A stretch of DNA of 5,241 bases. Source: an uncultured Helicobacter sp. GTDB taxonomy: Bacteria; Campylobacterota; Campylobacteria; Campylobacterales; Helicobacteraceae. The notes below the pieces were generated by a model. It saw only the letters and a list, made by a program, of their open reading frames with translations. It was not told where the DNA came from and ran no database searches. Below are positions 1 through 5,241 of this stretch, piece after piece; the first letter of the stretch is position 1; each line of letters begins with the position of its first letter. Both the position numbers and the translations under genes were made by a program. Location of the stretch: contig CALVAF010000073.1 of NCBI GenBank assembly GCA_944325475.1, positions 1-5,241 of the forward strand. The letters are read 5' to 3'.

Positions 1-25
1 GTGAAAAAATCTAAACTTAATTTTC

Positions 26-110
26 CACTTTAAATCGAAGTAATCTAAAGAACAAACTTCTATTTTATCGCACTTTAAAGCACTTCACTTTTAAAATTTG
101 CACTTTGAAA
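26..110. repeat. Cluster of CACTTT-AAA direct repeats upstream of gyrA
   Basis: Near-identical short direct repeats lie in the leader: CACTTTAAA at 26-34 and 71-79, CACTTTTAAA at 86-95 and CACTTTGAAA at 101-110, with a partial copy CACTT at 81-85. The copies starting at 71, 86 and 101 are exactly 15 bases apart, and the copy at 26 is 45 bases (three times 15) before the one at 71. The region is very AT-rich, so some repetition is expected by chance, but the shared CAC edge and the spacing are more regular than random A/T runs. They could be operator sites for a regulator of gyrA or remnants of a longer repeat. I recognise no known binding motif in them. Confidence 0.5.
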
Positions 111-159
111 TAAAACTACCCCCTATACTTATATTAGCAAAATTAAAGTTAAATAAAGA

Positions 160-165
160 TACAAT
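160..165 (+). promoter_or_regulatory. Candidate -10 box (TACAAT) of the gyrA promoter
   Basis: TACAAT at 160-165 differs from TATAAT at one base and would place transcription start near 171-173, giving a leader of roughly 28 bases before the gyrA ATG. No good -35 hexamer lies 16-18 bases upstream. This is normal for the main sigma factor in Campylobacterota, where -35 elements are weak and periodic A/T-rich upstream DNA takes their place. Alternatives are TATACT at 124-129 and TATATT at 130-135, which would give longer leaders. The choice is by eye only. Confidence 0.4.
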
Positions 166-199
166 ATAGAATTTTTTATACACATGCAAAAGGGAAGAA

Positions 200-2695
200 A
201 TGTCTGATTTGTTAAACCAAGATATACAAAATATCAATATTGAAGATTCGATTAAAGAGAGTTATCTTGATTATTCAATGAGTGTGATTGTAGGGCGTGC
301 ATTGCCTGATGCACGAGATGGGCTAAAGCCTGTCCATCGAAGAATTTTGTATGCAATGTATGAGCTTGGAGTAACTTCAAAAGCTAAATATAAAAAATCT
401 GCAAGAATCGTGGGTGATGTCATCGGTAAATACCACCCACACGGCGATACAGCGGTTTATGATGCATTACTTAGAATGGCACAAGATTTTTCTATGCGTT
501 TAGAACTTGTTGATGGGCAAGGAAACTTTGGTAGCATTGATGGGGATAGTGCTGCAGCGATGCGTTATACCGAAGCAAAGATGACACAAGCTGCTGAAGA
601 GGTGCTAAGGGATATTGACAAAGACACAGTAGATTTTCTCCCAAATTATGATGATACACTAAAAGAGCCAGATATTCTCCCTAGTCGTTTGCCTAACTTG
701 CTTATTAATGGTTCTAATGGAATTGCTGTGGGTATGGCGACTAATATCCCTCCACATAGAACAGATGAGATTATTGATGCACTTGTGCATTTGATTGATA
801 ATCCTAAGGCGGAATTGAGCGATATTCTGCAGTTTGTTGAGGGTCCAGATTTCCCCACAGGCGGAATCATCTATGGCAAAAACGGAATTAAAGAAGCCTA
901 TGAAACCGGACGCGGTCGAATCAAGATTCGCGCTAAAACTCACATTGAAAAAACTAAAACTAAAGATATTATTGTGATTGATGAAATTCCCTATCAAGTC
1001 AATAAAGCAAGGCTTGTGGAGCAAATTGCAGAGTTAGCTAAAGAAAAAGTAATTGAAGGGATTGCAGAAGTGCGTGATGAATCTGATAGAGATGGGATTA
1101 GGGTTGTTGTAGAGCTAAAAAGAGAGGCGATGAGTGAGATTGTGCTTAATCATCTCTTTAAATCCACGCCAATGGAAAGTACTTTTGGAATCATCTTGTT
1201 AGCTATTTACAATAAAGAACCCAAGATTTTTACGCTTTTAGAATTGCTAAGTTTATTTATCTCTCACCGCAAAAGTGTTGTGATAAGACGCACGATTTTT
1301 GAGTTAGAAAAGGCTAAGGCTAGGGCGCATATTTTAGAGGGTTTGAGAATTGCGCTAGAAAATATCGATGAAATTGTGTCTTTAATCCGCTCTAGTAGTG
1401 ACCCAAAAGTTGCTAAAGAAGGCTTGATGTCGCAATTTAGCCTAAGCGAGATTCAAGCACAAGCGATTTTAGATATGCGTTTGCAACGTTTAACATGCTT
1501 AGAGAGAGATAAGATTGAAAAAGAATATCAAGAATTGATTAAAGAAATTGAATATTTAAGCTTAATTCTAAGAAGTGAGGAATTACTAAATAAAATCATT
1601 AAAGAGGAATTGCTTGAAATCAAAGAGAAATTTAGCACCAAACGTTTAACAATGATTGAAGAGGATTATGAAAGCATTGATGTGGAGGATTTGATTCCCA
1701 ATGAAGCAGTTGTGGTTACAATGAGTCATCGCGGGTATGTTAAAAGAGTGCCTCTTAGGGCTTATGAGAAGCAAAACCGCGGAGGCAAAGGGAAGATTTC
1801 AGCAAATACCCATGACGATGACTTTATTGAGAGTTTTTTTGTCTCCGATACACACGATACAATTATGTTTGTTACTAATAAAGGACAGCTTTATTGGCTT
1901 AAAGTCTATAAGATTCCAGAGGCAAGCCGAACGGCTATTGGTAAAGCTGTGGTCAATCTCATTAATCTAGCTCCTGATGAAAAGATTATGGCAACGATTA
2001 CAACAAAGGATTTCAATGAAGACAAGTCCATTGCTTTCTTTACTAAAAATGGAATCATCAAACGCACTAATTTGAGTGAGTTTAAAAATATCCGTAGCAT
2101 TGGCGTTAAAGCTATTAACCTTGATAAGAATGATGAGCTTGTAACAGCTAAAATCATTAACCCAGAGATTCAGCAGATTTTGGTGGTGACCTATGAGGGA
2201 ATGTGTGTGCGCTTTGGTGTGGATAATGTGCGCGAGATTGGGCGAGTGGCACGTGGGGTAACAGCCATTAAGTTTAAGATTCCAAAAGATTATGTGATTG
2301 GGGCAACGGTGGTTTCTAGTGAAAATGAGGAAATCCTAAGCGTGAGTGAAAAAGGTATAGGCAAACGCACAGAAATTAATGAATACCGAATCACTAATCG
2401 TGGTGGTAAGGGTGTGATTGCGATGAAACTCACAAGCAAAACTGGGAAGCTTGTGGGCGTAGTAAATGTTGATGAAAACATGGATTTAATGGTGCTTACC
2501 TCTAGTGGTAAGATGATTCGCGTGGATATGCAAGCAATCCGTAAGGCAGGGCGCGCTACAAGCGGTGTAATTATTGTTAATGTCAATGATGATAAAGTCG
2601 TCTCTATCGCAAGATGTCCTAAAGAGGAAAAAGAAGAAGAAAGTGAGGCGCTAGAAGAGGATAATGGATTGTTAGGTTTAAATAATGAGGAATAA
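200..2695 (+). CDS. gyrA: DNA gyrase subunit A
   Basis: This is the breakage-reunion subunit of DNA gyrase, which with GyrB (A2B2) introduces negative supercoils using ATP in the cytoplasm. The 831-residue protein is complete. Residues 70-123 carry the family signature: the quinolone region with HPHGD at 79-83, Thr84 and Asp88 (E. coli Ser83 and Asp87), GQGNFGSIDGDSAAAMRY, and catalytic Tyr123 (E. coli Tyr122). A helical tower follows, with DMRLQRLT at 425-432 near its end. The C-terminal beta-pinwheel starts near 510. Its GyrA box is QNRGGKG at 525-531, and a second NRGGKG lies at 733-738. The tail from 809 is rich in Glu. The ATG at 200 is preceded by AAAGGGAAG (189-197), and the sequence aligns with GyrA from the start. 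It is shorter than E. coli GyrA (875) and close to H. pylori. Its stop overlaps the next start. The identification is secure; GyrA rather than ParC is indicated by the QRDR and the RGGKG box. Confidence 0.98.
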   Translation: MSDLLNQDIQNINIEDSIKESYLDYSMSVIVGRALPDARDGLKPVHRRILYAMYELGVTSKAKYKKSARIVGDVIGKYHPHGDTAVYDALLRMAQDFSMRLELVDGQGNFGSIDGDSAAAMRYTEAKMTQAAEEVLRDIDKDTVDFLPNYDDTLKEPDILPSRLPNLLINGSNGIAVGMATNIPPHRTDEIIDALVHLIDNPKAELSDILQFVEGPDFPTGGIIYGKNGIKEAYETGRGRIKIRAKTHIEKTKTKDIIVIDEIPYQVNKARLVEQIAELAKEKVIEGIAEVRDESDRDGIRVVVELKREAMSEIVLNHLFKSTPMESTFGIILLAIYNKEPKIFTLLELLSLFISHRKSVVIRRTIFELEKAKARAHILEGLRIALENIDEIVSLIRSSSDPKVAKEGLMSQFSLSEIQAQAILDMRLQRLTCLERDKIEKEYQELIKEIEYLSLILRSEELLNKIIKEELLEIKEKFSTKRLTMIEEDYESIDVEDLIPNEAVVVTMSHRGYVKRVPLRAYEKQNRGGKGKISANTHDDDFIESFFVSDTHDTIMFVTNKGQLYWLKVYKIPEASRTAIGKAVVNLINLAPDEKIMATITTKDFNEDKSIAFFTKNGIIKRTNLSEFKNIRSIGVKAINLDKNDELVTAKIINPEIQQILVVTYEGMCVRFGVDNVREIGRVARGVTAIKFKIPKDYVIGATVVSSENEEILSVSEKGIGKRTEINEYRITNRGGKGVIAMKLTSKTGKLVGVVNVDENMDLMVLTSSGKMIRVDMQAIRKAGRATSGVIIVNVNDDKVVSIARCPKEEKEEESEALEEDNGLLGLNNEE

Positions 2696-3105
2696 TGCGC
2701 AAAATTTGTCTTGGAATCATGCTTTGTAATGCTTTTTTGGGGGCTACAGAGTATTTGTTTTCTTATAGGGTGGCAGTCAAAAATGGGATTGTTTTGAGCG
2801 AAAAATACTATTTTTCTCCTGCAATGCTAAGTGCTAGTTTGCTAAATAAAATCAAAAATCCTTATCAAAAATGTGAAATAATACATGATTTTACAAGCGA
2901 AAAAGAGTTTTTAGATTCTTCAAAAGAGGCAATTTTGGAATGTTTTTTCAAATGGGGCGTGAAGCTAGAAGATAGGAGCAGGGCTTATGATTATCAAGGG
3001 GATTTTGTGAGTTATTTATCCATTCCAGCGACACGAATTAAAATAGAATACGAAAGAGGTATTGTTACAATCTATCATCTTGTAGCAAACACAAAGGAGA
3101 AGTGA
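2695..3105 (+). CDS. Unrecognised small protein with probable signal peptide
   Basis: I do not recognise this 136-residue protein. Residues 1-17 look like a Sec signal peptide: Arg2-Lys3, a hydrophobic stretch from Ile4 to Leu15, then Gly-Ala with possible cleavage after Ala17. A lipoprotein signal is unlikely because Cys11 is preceded by Leu-10 and the hydrophobic core would be too short. The mature part mixes likely beta strands (about 20-40 and 105-130) with helix (about 66-90). It has only two cysteines, Cys60 and Cys83, which could form a periplasmic disulfide. No further membrane segment is visible. The start overlaps the gyrA stop in TAATG, and GAGGAA at 2687-2692 is a good ribosome site; the stop overlaps the flgR start, so translational coupling is likely on both sides. 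In C. jejuni this position between gyrA and flgR holds flgP and flgQ, and in H. pylori a hypothetical gene. A motility or envelope role is only inferred from position. Confidence 0.85.
   Translation: MRKICLGIMLCNAFLGATEYLFSYRVAVKNGIVLSEKYYFSPAMLSASLLNKIKNPYQKCEIIHDFTSEKEFLDSSKEAILECFFKWGVKLEDRSRAYDYQGDFVSYLSIPATRIKIEYERGIVTIYHLVANTKEK
3093..3100 (+). promoter_or_regulatory. flgR ribosome binding site, decides the start
   Basis: AAAGGAGA is a strong Shine-Dalgarno sequence. Two in-frame starts are adjacent, GTG at 3102 and ATG at 3105. The GGAG core (3096-3099) is only 2 bases from the GTG but 5 bases from the ATG. The ATG also gives the usual receiver-domain N-terminus (MKLAIVEDD) and the TGATG overlap with the upstream gene, so the ATG is preferred. 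Confidence 0.75.
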
Positions 3106-4406
3106 TGAAATTAGCCATTGTTGAAGATGATATTAATATGCGAAAATCTTTAGAGATTGCACTTGGCGAGTATGAAGAGTTTGAAGTTGTGAGCTTCAAA
3201 AGCGCTAAAGATGCACTCAAAAAGCTTGATGATAGCATTGATTTAATCATTACTGATATTAATATGCCTCAAATGGATGGAATCGAGTTTTTAAGGGAGT
3301 TAAATGGGCGTTATGAGGCTTTGATTATCACAGGGAATGCGACTTTGAATAAGGCAATTGATTCCATTAGACTTGGGGTGAAGGATTTTTTGACTAAGCC
3401 TTTTGATATTGAAACCTTAGTAGCAGCTATTCATCGTGCCAAAAAGGCTCAAGAAGTCCTCTCTAAAACATTCCAAAAAAGCACACAAAAAACACAGAAA
3501 CAAAATTTCATCTCAACTTCCCCAGCTTTGCAAAAAGCATTGAATCTTACCGACAAAGCTGCCAAAACCGATGCGGCTATCTTGCTATTAGGCGAAAGTG
3601 GGGTTGGCAAAGAAGTGTTTGCAAACTATATCCATAATAATTCCTTGAGGGCAAAAGCACCTTTTGTGGCAATTAATATGGCAGCCATTCCAGACAATTT
3701 ACTGGAATCAGAGCTTTTTGGCTATGAAAAAGGGGCTTTTACCGATGCTACAGAGGGTAGGGCAGGAAAGTTTGAAAGCGCCAATGGAGGCAGCGTGTTT
3801 TTAGATGAGATTGGAGAAATGCCAGCTAGTCTTCAAGCCAAACTTTTACGCGTTTTACAAGAAAGGGAAGTTGTGAGACTTGGGAGCAGTAAGCCTATTA
3901 AAATCGATATTCGATTCATCGCAGCAACAAATGCCAATATTCAAAAAAAAATCAAAAAAGGTGAGTTTAGGGAGGATTTGTTTTTTAGGTTACAGACGAT
4001 TCCTATCTATATTCCGCCATTGCGTGAGAGAAAAGAGGAGATTATTCCGCTTTGTGAATGGAAGCTAGAAGAAGTCGATAAACAATATGGTGTGGGTAAG
4101 AAAAAATGGGGCGAGGGAGCTAAAGAACAGCTGCTTTCTTACAAATGGCCAGGGAATATTCGAGAGCTTTTATCAGTCGTTGAGCGGGCGGCAATTTTGT
4201 GTGAAGATAACACCATTATGCCTGAAGACTTGTTTTTGAGCTCTAGAGAGAGTGGCGGGGCTAAGAAAATAGCCAATTTAGAAGAAGAGTTGATTTATGA
4301 GGCGCTAAAGGTTTCTGATTCTGATGTGGATAGCGCTGCAGAGATTTTAGGAATGCAAAAAGAGGTATTATTAGAGAAAATGAAACACTACAAAATTAAT
4401 TTTTAA
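3105..4406 (+). CDS. flgR: Flagellar sigma-54-dependent response regulator FlgR
   Basis: This is an NtrC-family activator. In Campylobacterota FlgR is phosphorylated by the kinase FlgS and uses ATP hydrolysis to let sigma-54 polymerase open promoters of rod, hook and related flagellar genes. The protein has 433 residues from ATG 3105. The receiver domain (1-115) has acidic Glu7/Asp8/Asp9, phosphoacceptor Asp51, Thr76 and Lys98. A Lys/Gln/Thr-rich linker follows (112-135). The AAA+ domain (about 136-380) has Walker A GESGVGKE at 163-170, a GAFTDA loop at 210-215 in place of GAFTGA, Walker B VFLDE at 231-235, sensor I around 270-276, the arginine-containing FREDLFFRL at 288-296 and sensor II WPGNIREL at 348-355. 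The last 43 residues resemble a Fis-type helix-turn-helix but have no arginine in the second helix. An A9 tract lies at 3943-3951. The flgR name rests on family plus locus order (gyrA upstream, asd downstream); another NtrC-type regulator is possible but less likely. Confidence 0.92.
   Translation: MKLAIVEDDINMRKSLEIALGEYEEFEVVSFKSAKDALKKLDDSIDLIITDINMPQMDGIEFLRELNGRYEALIITGNATLNKAIDSIRLGVKDFLTKPFDIETLVAAIHRAKKAQEVLSKTFQKSTQKTQKQNFISTSPALQKALNLTDKAAKTDAAILLLGESGVGKEVFANYIHNNSLRAKAPFVAINMAAIPDNLLESELFGYEKGAFTDATEGRAGKFESANGGSVFLDEIGEMPASLQAKLLRVLQEREVVRLGSSKPIKIDIRFIAATNANIQKKIKKGEFREDLFFRLQTIPIYIPPLRERKEEIIPLCEWKLEEVDKQYGVGKKKWGEGAKEQLLSYKWPGNIRELLSVVERAAILCEDNTIMPEDLFLSSRESGGAKKIANLEEELIYEALKVSDSDVDSAAEILGMQKEVLLEKMKHYKINF
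3943..3951 (+). repeat. A9 homopolymer tract inside flgR
   Basis: Nine consecutive A bases, followed after TC by six more (3954-3959), cover codons 280-285 of flgR, just after sensor I. Slippage by one base would truncate the protein: a loss gives a new frame ending at 4066-4068 (about 320 residues), and a gain gives a TGA after about 286 residues. Either product lacks the arginine-finger and sensor II parts of the AAA+ domain. Confidence 0.8.
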
Positions 4407-4410
4407 GGAA
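4405..4410 (+). promoter_or_regulatory. asd ribosome binding site overlapping the flgR stop
   Basis: AAGGAA begins within the TAA stop of flgR and lies 5 bases before the asd ATG at 4416. This is a standard spacing and fixes the asd start. Confidence 0.7.
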
Positions 4411-4415
4411 TTTGT

Positions 4416-5241
4416 ATGAGAAAATTTAATGTCGCTGTTGTAGGAGCTACTGGGGCTGTGGGTGAAGAGATTTTTAAGATTTTAGAGGAACGGAATTTTC
4501 CTATTGACAAGCTTGTGCCTTTGGCGAGTGCAAAGAGTGTAGGGAGGGAGATTACTTATAAAAAGGAAGTTTATAAAGTCAAAGAGCTAACCCATAGTGT
4601 GTTTGAAGAAGAAGATATTGAGATTGCTTTTTTTTCAGCTGGAGGGAGTGTGAGCGCAGAGTTTGCACCAAGTGCGGCTAAAGCAGGTGCGGTTGTGATT
4701 GATAACACAAGCCATTTTAGAATGCAAAAAGAAGTGCCACTAGTTGTGCCTGAAGTCAATCCTGAGGATATTGTGCTATGGGAGAAAACTGGAATCATCG
4801 CCAATCCTAATTGCTCTACGATTCAAATGGTGCAGGTTTTAGTACCGCTACATAAGGCTTTTGGGATTAAAAGGGTTGATGTTAGTACTTACCAAGCGGT
4901 TTCTGGTGCAGGTAAAAAGGGAATGGAAGAGCTTGTTTTACAAATGCAGAAGTTTTTTGAGTTTAATATGGATTCTGTAACACCCAAGGCTTTTCCACAT
5001 CGAATTGCGCTTAATCTCATTCCACACATTGATGTGTTTTTGGATAATGACTACACTAAGGAAGAAATGAAAATGGTAAATGAAACAAATAAAATCATGC
5101 ATAGTGATTTTGCAGTGAGTGCTACTTGTGTGCGAGTGCCTGTTTTGCGTAGCCATAGCGAATCTATTACGATTACTTTTGGACAAGAAATCACTGCAGA
5201 GGCAGCTAAAGATGTTTTGGGTAAGGCAGAATCAGTAGTCG
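4416..5241 (+). CDS. asd: Aspartate-semialdehyde dehydrogenase (5' part, runs off the window)
   Basis: Asd is a cytoplasmic enzyme that reduces L-aspartyl-4-phosphate to L-aspartate semialdehyde with NADPH, the branch step toward diaminopimelate/lysine, threonine and methionine. The 275 codons present read without interruption from ATG 4416. The N-terminal Rossmann motif is GATGAVG at 10-16. DNTSHFR at 96-102 contains the conserved phosphate-binding Arg102. NPNCST at 130-135 holds the nucleophile Cys133. SGAGKKG at 163-169 is the second signature. The active-site His247 lies in a VPVLRSHSE context. Family members are about 335-350 residues, so roughly 60-75 codons should lie beyond the right edge. 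The gene starts 9 bases after flgR and is probably in the same transcript, as also seen in C. jejuni (flgR-asd). No stop codon or terminator is within the window. Confidence 0.96.
   Translation, partial: MRKFNVAVVGATGAVGEEIFKILEERNFPIDKLVPLASAKSVGREITYKKEVYKVKELTHSVFEEEDIEIAFFSAGGSVSAEFAPSAAKAGAVVIDNTSHFRMQKEVPLVVPEVNPEDIVLWEKTGIIANPNCSTIQMVQVLVPLHKAFGIKRVDVSTYQAVSGAGKKGMEELVLQMQKFFEFNMDSVTPKAFPHRIALNLIPHIDVFLDNDYTKEEMKMVNETNKIMHSDFAVSATCVRVPVLRSHSESITITFGQEITAEAAKDVLGKAESVV

Noticed and set aside
1..33. Open frame from the left edge to a TAA at 31-33, possibly the tail of an upstream gene.
   Set aside because: Only ten codons are visible, with no recognisable protein sequence; chance open frames of this size are common in any DNA.
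1..85. Minus-strand open frame leaving the left edge, with recurring Leu-Lys codons from the repeats.
   Set aside because: It contains no ATG, GTG or TTG start in frame after the stop and has no recognisable content, so it is not supportable as a gene.
21..90. Words resembling DnaA boxes (TTTTCCACT, TTCACTTTT), suggesting a replication origin.
   Set aside because: Matches to known Helicobacter DnaA boxes are poor, and there are no origin-type neighbours such as dnaA or ruvC; the words are part of the CACTTT repeats.
184..207. Seven-codon upstream reading frame overlapping the gyrA start.
   Set aside because: It has no ribosome site of its own and such a short frame is likely to occur by chance; the AGGGAAG site fits the gyrA ATG.
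659..1024. Minus-strand open frame of 121 codons opposite gyrA.
   Set aside because: It lies entirely within a strongly conserved gyrA segment on the other strand, with low-complexity Phe/Ser/Asn-rich translation, and is a coding shadow.
2247..2252. TGGCAC inside gyrA, resembling the -24 element of a sigma-54 promoter.
   Set aside because: No GC-containing -12 element (TTGC) follows at the required spacing, and it lies deep in a coding region.
2733..2743. T6 followed by G5 in the signal-peptide region of the small gene, as a possible slippage site.
   Set aside because: Both tracts are shorter than those usually phase-variable in this group; the frame is intact.
4628..4635. T8 tract inside asd as a possible phase-variation site.
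   Set aside because: Asd is normally needed for diaminopimelate synthesis, so switching off would be harmful, and the run is explained by two Phe codons (TTT TTT).

Overview
The window looks like chromosomal DNA from a Campylobacterota bacterium, most likely a Helicobacter (perhaps a non-gastric, enterohepatic type) or a close relative. The evidence is the AT-rich composition, the dense head-to-tail gene packing, a short GyrA with Thr at the quinolone-hotspot position, and the presence of the flagellar sigma-54 activator FlgR. The order gyrA, small secreted gene, flgR, asd also fits: from memory, Campylobacter jejuni carries gyrA, flgP/flgQ, flgR, asd in the same order, and Helicobacter pylori has gyrA, one hypothetical gene and flgR. 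The genus assignment is an inference; no database search was possible.

Layout: bases 1-199 are AT-rich and non-coding. They hold several CACTTT-AAA direct repeats (26-110), a plausible -10 element (160-165) and the gyrA ribosome binding site. Four plus-strand genes then follow almost without gaps: gyrA (200-2695), an unrecognised 136-residue probable secreted protein (2695-3105), flgR (3105-4406) and the first 275 codons of asd (from 4416, running off the right edge). The first two junctions are one-base stop/start overlaps (TAATG and TGATG). The third is a 9-base gap that contains the asd ribosome binding site. I saw no RNA gene, mobile element, CRISPR array or terminator, and no convincing minus-strand gene.

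How the genes relate: the arrangement looks like one transcription unit driven from upstream of gyrA. It joins DNA supercoiling (gyrase A subunit), a probable envelope protein, the response regulator that switches on the sigma-54 class of flagellar genes, and aspartate-semialdehyde dehydrogenase, which feeds diaminopimelate/lysine, threonine and methionine synthesis. The points most worth following up are the unknown secreted protein in the position that C. jejuni fills with flagellar motor genes, an A9 tract in flgR that could cause on/off switching, the degenerate DNA-binding tail and GAFTDA loop of FlgR, and the repeats ahead of gyrA. No clearly new multi-gene system is visible; this is mostly a conserved housekeeping/motility locus.
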